A stretch of DNA of 64,000 nt. Origin: Nitrobacteraceae bacterium AZCC 2146. GTDB lineage: Bacteria > Pseudomonadota > Alphaproteobacteria > Rhizobiales > Xanthobacteraceae. The translations under genes were made by a program, and so were the position numbers. The first letter of the stretch is position 1; each line of letters opens with the position of its first letter. Positions 8,365 to 17,844 of this stretch are shown here, piece after piece. The stretch lies in NCBI GenBank assembly GCA_036924855.1, contig JBAGRP010000001.1:1-64000 (forward strand), read 5' to 3'. The notes beneath the pieces were generated by a model that saw only the letters and a list, made by a program, of their open reading frames with translations, was not told the origin of the DNA and ran no database searches.

Positions 8365-11300
8365 TCAGCTCTTCACCAAATCCCCCAGCAAATTCGCAGT
8401 CACCGTCAGCTTGGCGAGAGTCAGGCCACTGGTCGCGATCTCCTCGACCGAACGGCGGATGCGCGTAGCTTCAGGATGGGCCGCGAGCCAGGTCTCGGCG
8501 GCGTGCTGGCCGGACTGGCCGGTTGCAAGCATATCGGCGACCAGTCTTCTTTCGGCGGCTGCGATCTGGTCACCGGCGCGGTCGATGGCGAGACGTTCGA
8601 AAAAATCGTTCGCCGGCACGCCGCGTGCGGCAGCGACGATGCGGTCGAGACGGAAATTGGCCTCGGCGGCGAAGAAGGTCGTGGCGGTGTCGCCGATGGC
8701 GCGGTTGGTGCGCCCTGCGACCGTCACAATATCCGGTGCCGAGACCAAGGCGTCGAGATCGGCGAGTTCGCCAGCAAGTTCCGCCGGGACGCGGCCATCG
8801 ATCAGATCCTGGCGGCGCTTGCTTCGCCCAGCCTGTAAGTCCTGCGGCAAGGAATTGTCGAGCCCGGCGGCGATCTGACGGATGCCTGGACCGAAGCGCG
8901 CGATTACCGCTTCCAGACCGGCGCTGAAGTCGACATTGCGCACATACCAGACCATGCGGGAGAGCAGGAGATCCTGGATCGCGGCGTAGAGACCGAGCTG
9001 CAGTTGCCCATCGATCCTAGTGTCGAGCCCGTCGATCGCGTCATTCAGCCGCTTGAGGCCGTAGGATTCATCCACCGCCACGAAGGCCATGACGATGGTG
9101 GGGATGTCGGCATCCGTCTCGTCGATCAGGCGCGCGACGCAAGCCGGACCGCCGCGATTGATCACGGCATTGGCGAGATTGGTCGAAATGACCTCCCGCC
9201 GGAGGCGATGAAATTCCACCGAATCGGGGAATTTGTCCTGAACCTCGCGCGGGAAGTACTGGGACAATTCGCGGGCGAGATAAGGATCGTCCGGCACGCT
9301 GGTGGCGAGCAGATCATCGTAAAGCGTCAGCTTGGCGTAAGCGAGCAGCACGGCAAGTTCTGGCCGCGTCAAGAATTGGCCGCGCCGGGTGCGTTCGGTG
9401 ATCGCTGCATCGTCTGGCAGGAATTCGACGGCGCGGTTGAGGAGGCCGCGTTGCTCGAGCGACTGCATCAGGCGGCCGAGGAAGCCGGTCTCGGCCATGC
9501 CCCTGCGTTCGGCGAGCGAAAGCGCGAGCGTCTGCAGGTAGTTGTTGCGCAGCACCAGTGTGCCGACCTCGTCGGTCATCGCGGCAAGCATGCTGTTGCG
9601 GTCGCTCGGACTGAGGCGTCCATCGCGTTCGGGGCGCGCGAGCGCGATCTTGATATTGACCTCGACGTCGGATGTGTTGACTCCAGCCGAGTTGTCGATG
9701 GCGTCGGTGTTGAGTTTGACACCTTTCTGCGCCGCTTCGATGCGGCCGCGCTGAGTCGCGCCGAGATTGGCGCCTTCGCCAATCGCCCGGGCGCGGATAT
9801 CAGCGCCCGTGACACGGATCGGATCATTGGCGCGATCGCCGACTTGATCATCGCTCTCCCCGGACGCGCGGATATAGGTGCCGATGCCGCCAAACCAGAG
9901 GAGATCGACGCGTGCCTTGAGGATCGCCGTCATCACCTCGAAGGGCGTGGCTTGCGGCTTGTCGAGATCAAGCAAGGCTCGCACTTCCGGTGCGAGCGGG
10001 ATTGCCTTGAGCGAACGCGAGAACACGCCGCCGCCCTGCGAGATCAGCGACTTGTTATAATCCTGCCAGCTCGACCGCGGCAGGTTGAACATGCGCAGGC
10101 GCTCGGCATGGCCGATGGCCGGGTCGGGCGAGGGATCGAGGAAGATATCGCGGTGATCGAAAGCAGCGACGAGTCTGGTCGCCGGCGAGAGCAGCATACC
10201 ATTGCCGAAGACGTCGCCGGACATGTCGCCGACGCCGGCAACGGTGAACGGCATGGTCTGGATGTCGGTGCCTACCTCGCGGAAATGGCGTTTGACCGCC
10301 TCCCACGCACCGCGCGCGGTGATGCCCATCTTCTTGTGGTCATAGCCCTGGCTGCCGCCGGAGGCGAAGGCATCGCCAAGCCAGTGGCTCTTCTCGGTCG
10401 AGATCGCGTTGGCGATGTCGGAGAAGGTGGCCGTGCCCTTGTCGGCGGCGACGACGAGATAGGGGTCATCGCCGTCGTGCCGCACGGTGTTGTCCGGCGG
10501 CACGATCGTGTCGCCATCGAGATTGTCAGTGAGTTCGAGCAGCGAGCGAATGAAGATGCGGTAGGCTTCGGTGCCTTCCGCCATCCAGGCATCGCGATTG
10601 GAGGGCGGCGGCAGGCGTTTGGGCACGAAGCCGCCTTTGGCGCCGACCGGCACGATCACGGCGTTCTTGACCTGTTGTGCCTTGGCCAGGCCAAGGATCT
10701 CGGTGCGGAAATCCTGCGGCCGGTCGGACCAGCGCAGCCCACCGCGCGCCACCTTGCCGAAGCGCAGATGAATGCCTTCGACACGCGGCGAATAGACGAA
10801 AATCTCGTAGAGCGGCCGGGGGGCCGGCAGGTCCTCGATCTTGCGCGCGTCGAACTTGAAGGAGATCACCGGACGCGGATGTCCGTCCTGACCGATCTGC
10901 CACAGATTGGTCCGGATCGTTGCCTGCACCAGGTTGGTAAAACGGCGCAGGATGCGGTCTTCGTCGAGCGACGCGACGGATTTGAGCTGCTCCTCGATCT
11001 CGGCGAGGAGGGTCGTCTCGCGTGCCGAGCGCTCGGCATCGGTGGTGACGAGGCGCGGATCGAGACGAGCCTGGAACAGAGCGACAATGCTGGCAGTGAT
11101 TGCGGTGTTCTTGCGCAAGGTCTCCCACATGTAGTCCTGGCTGAAGGGAGCGCGGATCTGGTGCAGATAGCGGGAGAGCGCCCTGATGGTCGAAACTTCG
11201 CGCCAGCTCAGGGCTGTGCGCAGGATGAGGGCGTTGTATCCGTCAGATTCGGCGCGATCGCTGACCACCGTCATGATCGAGGCTTCCAGGCGATGGTTGA

Positions 11301-13185
11301 ATTCCGCGCTGATCACGATCGGCTTGCCGTCGTTGGCTTCGATCGTCATATCGTGCAGCCATACCGGCGCGGGCGCCGGTATGGCGTGGGGCACGATCTG
11401 ATAGGTCCGTTCGTTGACCACGCGCAGGCCGTGATTTTCGATCACCGGCACCCGGTAGGACAGCGACAGGGGCGCGCCATGCGAGAAGACCTTCAGGCCG
11501 AAGCGCGTTGGATCGTCTTCGCCCTCGATGCGGTGGACCGAAATCGCCACCGGACGAGCCGGGGTGAGCTTTTCGATTGTGGCGATATCGGCAATCGCCT
11601 GTGAGGTGCCGAAAGCCTCGGTGTAGCCGCCAGCGAAGGCCTGGGCATAACGATTGGCGAGCATGCGCGCCCGCATGCCGTCGGTGGAGGCGGCGAGCGC
11701 CGCTTTCAGCTTGTCACCCCAGGTCGCAGCGATGGCGCTGATCTCGGCTTCCAGCGTCGCGCGCTCGATGACGGGCGTTTTGCCTTCATAGCGCCCGATG
11801 ATGTAGTGAACACGCGCAAGCGACCCTTCGGGAAAGGCAGCGTAGGAGGCTGACAAGGTCCCCTTGTAGGCCTGCGCCAGGAAGGCCGCGACGCGCGTGC
11901 GAACATCGGTGTCGTATTTCTCGCGTGGAATGAAGACGAGGATGGAAACGAAGCGGTCGAACTTGTCCGCCCTTGCCAGCGCCCGCACGCGGGGACGCTC
12001 ATAGAGCATCAGGATTTCCATGACGAAGTTGTAGAGCGTCTCGACATCGACCTGGAAGAGTTCGTCGCGCGGATATTCTTCGAGGATATGCTGGACCGCC
12101 TTACCTGAATGACTGGACGGCTCGAAGCCGGCGCGCTGGAACACCTGCTCCACTCTGTGGCGCACATAGGGGATCTGCCGCACCGAGCGGGTATAGGCGC
12201 CCGAGGTGAACAGGCCGACGAGGCGCAATTCGCCCTCGAGCCGGCCATCGGGCGCATAGAGTTTGATGCCGACATAATCCATGCGGACGCGGCGATGAAC
12301 GCGGCTGCTCACATTGGCCTTGACGACCATGAGGAGGGTCGGCTCGCGCATGAACTCGCGGATTTCCGATGTCATCACCACCATTTCGGTGCCGCGGCGC
12401 AAGACTTTCACATCGGGGTCGCGAAGGATGCCCAGGCCCTCAGCCGTGCTGACGTCGTCCGACGTATCGGTGTCGGGCGAGAAGCGATATTCGCGCAGGC
12501 CCAGGAAGGTGAAATTGTCGGCGCATAGCCATTGCAGGAACTGGTTGGCTTCGGCGACCTCGTCGATCGGCAGCGGCGGCGGATTGGAGCTGAAGGTCTT
12601 AATCGCCTGTTCGACACGGGCGCGCATGGCTCGCCAGTCGGTGACGCAGGCGCGCACGTCGTTGAGCGTCTCGGTGAGGCCGTCGATCAACTTCCGTCGA
12701 TCAGCATCGGCGTCCAGACGGGTAATGTGGAAATGGATCAGGCTTTCGCGCTCGCCTTTTGCCCCCTCTGGCAGTGTTTCGCCGTAGAAACGCAGCAGCT
12801 TACCTTGTTTGTCGCGCTCCACCGCGATGATCGGGTGAGCGACCAGCGTGACTTCGATGGCCTGCTCGGTGAGCTCCGCTATGATGGAATCGAACAAGAA
12901 GGGCATGTTGTCGTTGAGAACTTCGAGCACGGAAATCTCGCGCCCGTCCGGCATCATCGGGTTGATGACGCGAATATCGGCACAGCCCGCCGTGCGTCGC
13001 TGCACATGTTCCCAAGTCTGTTCTGCCAGGAAGGCGAGAGAGATGGCATTATAGTTGGCGAGGTCCTCGGTATTGGTGTGCTCGAACAGAAGTTCGGCAA
13101 AGGCCCGGGGCGTCTTGCCCGGCTGAATGCTTCTCGCTGCCTCGAGGATCAGGGTAGTCCGTGCCTTGTCGTCACGCCACGCCAT
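8365..13185 (-). CDS. gdhB: NAD-specific glutamate dehydrogenase, large (about 180 kDa) type
   Basis: A single 1606-residue frame with the full architecture of the large bacterial NAD-GDH: a long N-terminal ACT-containing regulatory half, the catalytic core around residues 750-1200 including the lysine-bearing GAKGGFVPKRLP and the Rossmann part GVGDMSGDVFGNG and AFDHRDIFLDP, and a helical C-terminus. It oxidises glutamate to 2-oxoglutarate and ammonium in the cytoplasm, a catabolic role. The ATG at 13185 is preceded on the minus strand by AACGGAGGACGTT, a strong ribosome site. The length is full and there is no frameshift. The gene symbol follows Pseudomonas usage. Confidence 0.95.
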   Translation of the reverse strand: MAWRDDKARTTLILEAARSIQPGKTPRAFAELLFEHTNTEDLANYNAISLAFLAEQTWEHVQRRTAGCADIRVINPMMPDGREISVLEVLNDNMPFLFDSIIAELTEQAIEVTLVAHPIIAVERDKQGKLLRFYGETLPEGAKGERESLIHFHITRLDADADRRKLIDGLTETLNDVRACVTDWRAMRARVEQAIKTFSSNPPPLPIDEVAEANQFLQWLCADNFTFLGLREYRFSPDTDTSDDVSTAEGLGILRDPDVKVLRRGTEMVVMTSEIREFMREPTLLMVVKANVSSRVHRRVRMDYVGIKLYAPDGRLEGELRLVGLFTSGAYTRSVRQIPYVRHRVEQVFQRAGFEPSSHSGKAVQHILEEYPRDELFQVDVETLYNFVMEILMLYERPRVRALARADKFDRFVSILVFIPREKYDTDVRTRVAAFLAQAYKGTLSASYAAFPEGSLARVHYIIGRYEGKTPVIERATLEAEISAIAATWGDKLKAALAASTDGMRARMLANRYAQAFAGGYTEAFGTSQAIADIATIEKLTPARPVAISVHRIEGEDDPTRFGLKVFSHGAPLSLSYRVPVIENHGLRVVNERTYQIVPHAIPAPAPVWLHDMTIEANDGKPIVISAEFNHRLEASIMTVVSDRAESDGYNALILRTALSWREVSTIRALSRYLHQIRAPFSQDYMWETLRKNTAITASIVALFQARLDPRLVTTDAERSARETTLLAEIEEQLKSVASLDEDRILRRFTNLVQATIRTNLWQIGQDGHPRPVISFKFDARKIEDLPAPRPLYEIFVYSPRVEGIHLRFGKVARGGLRWSDRPQDFRTEILGLAKAQQVKNAVIVPVGAKGGFVPKRLPPPSNRDAWMAEGTEAYRIFIRSLLELTDNLDGDTIVPPDNTVRHDGDDPYLVVAADKGTATFSDIANAISTEKSHWLGDAFASGGSQGYDHKKMGITARGAWEAVKRHFREVGTDIQTMPFTVAGVGDMSGDVFGNGMLLSPATRLVAAFDHRDIFLDPSPDPAIGHAERLRMFNLPRSSWQDYNKSLISQGGGVFSRSLKAIPLAPEVRALLDLDKPQATPFEVMTAILKARVDLLWFGGIGTYIRASGESDDQVGDRANDPIRVTGADIRARAIGEGANLGATQRGRIEAAQKGVKLNTDAIDNSAGVNTSDVEVNIKIALARPERDGRLSPSDRNSMLAAMTDEVGTLVLRNNYLQTLALSLAERRGMAETGFLGRLMQSLEQRGLLNRAVEFLPDDAAITERTRRGQFLTRPELAVLLAYAKLTLYDDLLATSVPDDPYLARELSQYFPREVQDKFPDSVEFHRLRREVISTNLANAVINRGGPACVARLIDETDADIPTIVMAFVAVDESYGLKRLNDAIDGLDTRIDGQLQLGLYAAIQDLLLSRMVWYVRNVDFSAGLEAVIARFGPGIRQIAAGLDNSLPQDLQAGRSKRRQDLIDGRVPAELAGELADLDALVSAPDIVTVAGRTNRAIGDTATTFFAAEANFRLDRIVAAARGVPANDFFERLAIDRAGDQIAAAERRLVADMLATGQSGQHAAETWLAAHPEATRIRRSVEEIATSGLTLAKLTVTANLLGDLVKS

Positions 13186-13740
13186 AACGTCCTCCGTTTG
13201 TTGCCGCGCCGTCTGACCCCAGACGCAATTGTCTGCTTGATCTTGGAGTGCAACTCTTGGAGCGCCATCTTTTAATCGAGATTGATGGCGTCTGCGAAAC
13301 CCTCAGCGTTAGAGCCTCCGTGGCTCTTGATGACAGTACCATTCGATCCCAGAAATATACATCGATTGCGAGGGTTCAATTTTTCTTGAAGGTCTTCGTG
13401 CCGCTCGCTTCCACCCTGCCGCCCTAACCCAGCCAACTCGGAATCCCAAATATGATACCGCTCGGCATCGGAAAAATTTGCGCCGATCAGAGCGCCTGCA
13501 ATTCCAAGCAGGAGGTGGATGGATTTGGAGCTCGCCCCTGGCGTCTATAATCCATGCGATTGACGCAGCGCAGCAAGTGATTCTGTCCGCCCTTTTGATG
13601 CGCGCTGTTTGAAATACTGGTAGGCTGAACGGAGGATGTCTGGATCGACGATGCCACGGCGGGGGCGTGTCGCTCGATGCGGTGCTACGCGCCGATCGTC
13701 CCGCCCGGCACGGGAATTCGTGCCGACTTATCGCTCGCTC
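13186..13740. other. Long intergenic region upstream of the glutamate dehydrogenase gene
   Basis: No convincing gene on either strand. The 162-codon minus-strand frame that spans most of it is rich in Arg/Ser/Pro and looks like a random G+C-rich frame. The part next to 13185 must hold the gdhB promoter, but I cannot place its boxes. Confidence 0.4.
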
Positions 13741-13899
13741 ATGATTAACGACGGTCCCTTGCAGATCGACCGAGATGCGTTGATCGGGATCGCGCACAAG
13801 GCAGCAGCGACATCCGCTGAGCGGGTGGCGGAGGTCGCCACCCGGATCCTGCCCTGCTGCTATGATGAAATCAGTGCGGAATGGAGCCTGTCAGGTTGA
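13741..13899 (+). CDS. Possible small protein, unknown
   Basis: A 52-codon frame beginning MINDGPLQIDRDALIGIAHK with a well-mixed composition: an amphipathic helix AATSAERVAEVATRIL and a Cys-Cys pair. A longer in-frame start at 13636 follows GGAGG but reads Arg-rich sequence. I do not recognise it. No good ribosome site precedes 13741. It could also be a fragment of a larger lost gene. Confidence 0.25.
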   Translation: MINDGPLQIDRDALIGIAHKAAATSAERVAEVATRILPCCYDEISAEWSLSG

Positions 13900-13939
13900 T
13901 TCTCGATAGTCGCGGCTACGGCCTTCAATCTGTAGGTTG

Positions 13940-14215
13940 CTAGAGAAAATCTCGCAGCCGGGCGACTTCAAGTATCTGCTCCGGAGACATCGTCGCGCTG
14001 ACCAGCGTGCTTTGAGGGGTAGTGTGGATCTCGTACAGATGGCGGCCGTTCTCGGGCTTGGCCATGAATTGCCGGATGCAATCGTCCAGCGTGCCATCGA
14101 CCACAAGATAGGGGCGGGCACCCATGGGTTTGTTGATCCGCTCTCCGCTGAGAGAGGGCCATTTTCGGAGAACCGCGGGTGCGTCGAAATGGATTTTTTC
14201 TTGTGTATCGAGCAT
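13940..14215 (-). CDS. Conserved-looking small hypothetical protein (91 aa)
   Basis: A 91-residue protein starting at 14215 behind AAAGGAGGAACAGCAAT, a near-ideal ribosome site, which is the main reason to accept it. The middle contains RPYLVVDGTLDDCIRQFMAK and HLYEIHTT; composition is ordinary and soluble. I do not recognise a domain. It runs on the same strand as the CHAD protein's gene but downstream of it, and so might be its distal partner. Confidence 0.6.
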   Translation of the reverse strand: MLDTQEKIHFDAPAVLRKWPSLSGERINKPMGARPYLVVDGTLDDCIRQFMAKPENGRHLYEIHTTPQSTLVSATMSPEQILEVARLRDFL

Positions 14216-14507
14216 ATTGCTGTTCCTCCTTTTTCGAGTATGAGGCTATTCCATTTCTGATCGCCGTAGTACCCGATATGACATCCGGAATTTTGCTCAC
14301 CGTGAGCGAAGCCGGCGCATTTCAGCGTGCGGCTGGTAGCGGAGTATCGGATGGACCGGCGGCAATACGAAGCCTGGCCGAGAACGAATGGCCGCCAATC
14401 CCGAAATGATGGTGCCCTTCCTAGTGGGGTGTCATTGGCGGCATTTACCAGGCTATCCCTGAAGCAGCCACCGTGGCTGGTTAGAGTGACAGTCTGTCTC
14501 TTACATA

Positions 14508-16037
14508 TCAGGTCCAGAATTTCTTGGCTTGACGTAACTGATGCGCTACTTTTTTCGCGTTGATGAGCAATGGCTCTACGTCGTTTCGCTCCGATCCGGC
14601 AACCACACCGACAGCGTAGGCGACCAGATTTGGCGCTCTGGCTTCCTTACCTGCCGCAATGTTAGTCGCCAGTTTTTGGTGGACCGCGATGTCATTAAGG
14701 GCTCCAAGATTGTCCTGCAAGCTCTTGAGGCGCTCCTTATAGCGCGACAAAGTTTTCTGACGCTTGCCCACGAAAAGGCTTTCGAAAAAATAAATCGCAT
14801 AGTGGAGTTTTTTCATTGCAATGCGCAATTTATGCCGTCGGCGGGGATCTAACCGTCCAATGTGTTTTGACTTCTTTCTCGCCTTGCTAGTTCGCCTTTC
14901 AAACAAATGAGTGGCAAACGGCTTGATCTGCTGGTCGCCTTGGCGAGACTTCTTGAGCCAATCTCCGTTCTCAATCCACTCAAGGGTGTTGAAAATAAGA
15001 AGACGGTATCGCGCAGTAGCGATGGCATTCCTGGTTGAATCGGCTGCAAGGGCGCGTCGATAGACGAGTTCACTGATCAGTTCGGGTAACCCAGGGATGC
15101 GAAGTTCAGCCGCATCAAACCGCTTAACCTTGGTCTGGATAAAGACATCGAGATCCCGCACCGAGCCGAGTTTTCCGGACAACCATTTGAGATCGCGTTT
15201 TGTCTGGTCCGTTTGCTTGCTGCGAAGCAGCTCTGCAAAGATCGATATGGCTGCTCGCAGCCTTCGCACCCCTATGCGCATCTGGTGGATACCCTCGGGA
15301 TCGCCCGCTACTACCGCTGGTTCGTTAGCCGCGAGGTGCCACAAGACAGAACTTCCGATCGCTTGAAAGGCCTCAATCAGATCAGCATCATGCCGAAGTG
15401 AGATTCTTGGCGCATGAATGCACCGCGGTGGTTGGTCAGCTATTAAATCGTAGCCCTGCTGGGATTTGCTTTTTAGCGCCAGTTTGAAGGGGACGAGCTT
15501 GGCAATCACTCGTGCCGCCTTAAACAAGTCGGTAGCGCTGCCTTTCTTGAGCTCGAGTTCGACTTCGGCCAGCGTCATCGACTTGTGCCCAGCTCTGATG
15601 TCCCCTTCGTCAAGTGCCAATTCCACCAAACTACCGTTACGCGGTCGAAGGGGTATGAAAGTGCGGTGCACGTGGGTCGCGAAAATCGGCTTCAGGTCGC
15701 GCTTGAGTTTCTTCGATATGAGCGGGTGCAGAGGTGTTCCGCGAGCTGAGCGAAGGTCGGGCTCATTGCTGTCCAGCTCACGCTCCCACTCACCACGGCG
15801 GAACGATATGCCGTCACTTATTGTCTTTATGGTCTGGAGGCGCTTTTTTCCGGCTTTCCGCACCCGTAGCGTTACTCCGTTTTGCCTGAGCTTCTGCTTA
15901 GGGGTATCGAAGTAAGTTGACACCACATACTTGTGCTTTGCTGGCTGTCCATCGTTGCGTTGTAAAATGCGCGTTGCCGCCAATTTCTGCAGACCGCGCG
16001 CAGTCACCTCGAACTTGATCTCATTCTCAGTGCCCAT
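14508..16037 (-). CDS. CYTH-CHAD domain protein
   Basis: A 509-residue two-domain protein. The N-terminal CYTH (triphosphate tunnel) domain, about residues 1-200, starts with the ExExK signature in ENEIK and has the basic and acidic strands expected, for example VSTYFDTPKQKL and TLRVRKAGKKRL. The CHAD domain, about residues 225-500, has its two histidine-containing helices IHQMRIGVRRLRA and HKLRIAMKKLHYAIYFF. The CYTH part typically hydrolyses inorganic triphosphate or polyphosphate; CHAD binds polyphosphate granules. I start at 16037 (MGTENEI), where the family's N-terminus begins; the reading frame stays open 82 codons further upstream only because it enters an IS scar. Confidence 0.85.
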   Translation of the reverse strand: MGTENEIKFEVTARGLQKLAATRILQRNDGQPAKHKYVVSTYFDTPKQKLRQNGVTLRVRKAGKKRLQTIKTISDGISFRRGEWERELDSNEPDLRSARGTPLHPLISKKLKRDLKPIFATHVHRTFIPLRPRNGSLVELALDEGDIRAGHKSMTLAEVELELKKGSATDLFKAARVIAKLVPFKLALKSKSQQGYDLIADQPPRCIHAPRISLRHDADLIEAFQAIGSSVLWHLAANEPAVVAGDPEGIHQMRIGVRRLRAAISIFAELLRSKQTDQTKRDLKWLSGKLGSVRDLDVFIQTKVKRFDAAELRIPGLPELISELVYRRALAADSTRNAIATARYRLLIFNTLEWIENGDWLKKSRQGDQQIKPFATHLFERRTSKARKKSKHIGRLDPRRRHKLRIAMKKLHYAIYFFESLFVGKRQKTLSRYKERLKSLQDNLGALNDIAVHQKLATNIAAGKEARAPNLVAYAVGVVAGSERNDVEPLLINAKKVAHQLRQAKKFWT

Positions 16038-16099
16038 CACTGCAGTCTCATCGACCAGATTGATCGCGGGTAAACCGCGAGCAGCTAAAAGGTCACTAA

Positions 16100-16440
16100 C
16101 GCTTGCAGGGCGCCGCTTTGACCAAATGACCGGCCCCACCAAGTGGTCCGGCTGGAATGTTAGTTTAAAGATAGCATTTTGACTATCTCCTTGGCGGGCC
16201 ATACGAGGCCTTGGGTGCCGACGGTCGATATTCCAGTGATGGATGTGGATGCACCACGTTGTAGTGGCATCGCCAATTTTCAATCACGATCTGTGCCTCC
16301 TCGAGTGTGTAGAAGATCCCGCCGTTGAGCAGGCATCGCGCAGCTTGCCGTTGAAGCTCTCGCAATAGCCATTCTTTCATGGACTGCCCGGCTCGATGTA
16401 GCGGTCCTCTTCTGTCAGGACTGGCATCTGTGGAGCGCAC
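16100..16440 (-). mobile_element. IS3-family transposase relic (C-terminal integrase core)
   Basis: On the minus strand one frame reads EAQIVIENWRCHYNVVHPHP then SLEYRPSAP and a stop at 16183, the characteristic end of IS3 OrfB. Upstream the match moves to another frame, NGYCESFNGKLRD, behind a stop codon, so there is at least one frameshift and one nonsense change. The segment at about 16110-16160 (translated DHLVGPVIWSKRRP) looks like the element's end sequence. Only the last quarter of the transposase remains. The scar lies directly upstream of the CYTH-CHAD gene. Confidence 0.7.
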
Positions 16441-16649
16441 AACGCGGCGACTAAATCAACAATATCGGCCATGAACAGATGTCAGCAGACGTCTGGCACG
16501 CGCCAGTCGCGAGCCACAGTTCCGTCGTCGAGAAAACCTTGCAAGGTCGCGCTCGACGGCACCGCGACGAACTGCGTGACAACAGTGTGACAACAAGGAT
16601 GTCAGGAAGCGATCTCGGCAATACGGGCAATCAGAGCAAGAATCTCAAA

Positions 16650-16673
16650 GTTTCAAACGGTGTTTCAAACGGT
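16650..16673. repeat. 12-base tandem duplication
   Basis: The unit GTTTCAAACGGT occurs twice in a row (16650-16661 and 16662-16673). Function unknown; it may be replication slippage near the IS scar. Confidence 0.7.
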
Positions 16674-16721
16674 GCAAGCGCTGGCTGTAACGATCCGCGC
16701 TGCGCAAGACACCCCATTATT

Positions 16722-16756
16722 AAAAAATCCAATTGGATGATCAAAAAATCCAATTG
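16722..16756. repeat. 14-base direct repeat with internal palindrome
   Basis: AAAAAATCCAATTG is found at 16722-16735 and again at 16743-16756, two helical turns (21 bases) apart. The first copy continues into the palindrome TCCAATTGGA. Two identical sites 21 bases apart upstream of the phasin gene could be regulator sites, but they are over 200 bases from its start. Confidence 0.6.
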
Positions 16757-16964
16757 AGAGTCAGAAAGCGAACGGAAGCTCCGACGTTAGTCAGCCATAT
16801 CTTGGTCAGGCGGGTGCGAGGCGGTTGTCCGCAGCAGCACCTGACCACGGTGGAAGTTGGGAAATGGTTCTCGCCTTGTTTCCGCCGTGCAACATGTGCC
16901 TCGGAAGGTCCGGGACGCAAATCCGACTGCCTGATTACAGTTTCGCTTGAAAGGATGAAAACCC

Positions 16965-17450
16965 GTGAATGACGCCAATACGAAAGCCGAAATGAATACA
17001 AATCCGCCGAATGCGAAAGTCGAAGCGAACGAAAAGCGAGGCTTTGACCTGCCGTTTTTCGCGATGCCGGGAATCTTCCGTGGGATCGCCGAGCAGGGCG
17101 TCGTGCGAGCGAGGGACAACTACGAGAAGATAAAGGCAGCTTCGGGGGAGATAACCGACATTCTCCGAGAAACCTATTCGACCAACGCAACGGGCGCCGC
17201 GGACTACGGAGTCAGGGTCATCGAGATCTCGGGCGTCAACACCAAATCCGCTTTCGATTTTCTCATCAATCTCATGGGCACGAAGTCGCTATCGGAAATC
17301 ATACAGCTGTCAGCCACGCAGAGCCGCAAGAACTTCGAAGCCACGTCCGCGCAGAACAAGGAACTTTGGGAAATCGCTCAGAAAGCCGCGACCGCGACGG
17401 CCGAGCCGATCAAGAAGGGCTTCACCAGAGTCCTGCAGAAAGTCTCCTGA
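16965..17450 (+). CDS. Phasin family protein
   Basis: A 161-residue, mostly helical protein. The core matches the phasin pattern: FAMPGIFRGIAEQGVVRARD, NYEKIKAASGEITDILRETY, then KSAFDFLINLMGTKSLSEII, QLSATQSRKNFEATSAQNKE and a C-terminal EPIKKGFTRVLQKV. Phasins coat polyhydroxyalkanoate granules and control their size and number. I use GTG at 16965, preceded by GAAAGGATGAAAACCC; ATG 16992 is an alternative. The next gene downstream is a small Cys-rich protein on the same strand. Confidence 0.85.
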   Translation: MNDANTKAEMNTNPPNAKVEANEKRGFDLPFFAMPGIFRGIAEQGVVRARDNYEKIKAASGEITDILRETYSTNATGAADYGVRVIEISGVNTKSAFDFLINLMGTKSLSEIIQLSATQSRKNFEATSAQNKELWEIAQKAATATAEPIKKGFTRVLQKVS

Positions 17451-17573
17451 ATCGAACTTTTGTAGCCCGCCGGGATCGGCTGGAACAAGCGCCTCCCGCG
17501 AGAAGAGGTGCAGTCCAGCCGATGGCGAGCGGATACGTTGCAGCGACACAAAAGCGAAACAGGGAGGATCACG

Positions 17574-17750
17574 ATGGGCATCGTTATGATCAAATGCCCT
17601 CAAACGGGACGCGAGATTCCGACGGGCATCAAAGCGGATCGGGAGAGGTTTCGATGCAGTGCGGTGTTCTTCGCGCGCACCTACTGCACAATCTGCCAAG
17701 CCAATCACGAATGGTTCGCCAAGGAAGCCTGGGTTTACGAGCCGAGCTAG
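17574..17750 (+). CDS. Small cysteine-rich protein, possible zinc ribbon
   Basis: A 58-residue protein starting at 17574 behind AGGGAGGATCACG. Four cysteines are placed as KCPQTG, RFRCSAV and the pair CTIC, followed by a His in ANHEWF, which is compatible with a zinc-binding fold. I believe similar short proteins occur in other rhizobia, but the function is unknown. It follows the phasin gene by 120 bases on the same strand and may be transcribed with it. Confidence 0.65.
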   Translation: MGIVMIKCPQTGREIPTGIKADRERFRCSAVFFARTYCTICQANHEWFAKEAWVYEPS

Positions 17751-17844
17751 ATAGCGGAGATGCTGAGGGGCTACACTTGGGCCCTGCGATCGCCGCCGAG
17801 CCGTTGAGAAATGACGAAAACGCGTCGGCCTTTAGTCAATTGCG

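Larger units (their letters stand above)
16441..16964. other. Intergenic region with short repeats, no accepted gene
   Basis: A 92-codon frame at 16479-16757 is low complexity and unsupported. The stretch holds two short duplications listed separately, and the phasin gene's promoter must be at its right end. Confidence 0.4.

Noticed and set aside
9004..11604. An 866-codon open frame on the + strand
   Set aside because: It lies wholly antisense to the glutamate dehydrogenase gene and is Asp/His/Arg-rich, the usual mirror of a high-G+C coding strand. No motif.
16038..16283. An 82-codon N-terminal extension of the CYTH-CHAD protein
   Set aside because: It reads through IS-derived sequence; the family N-terminus with ExExK starts at the Met at 16037.
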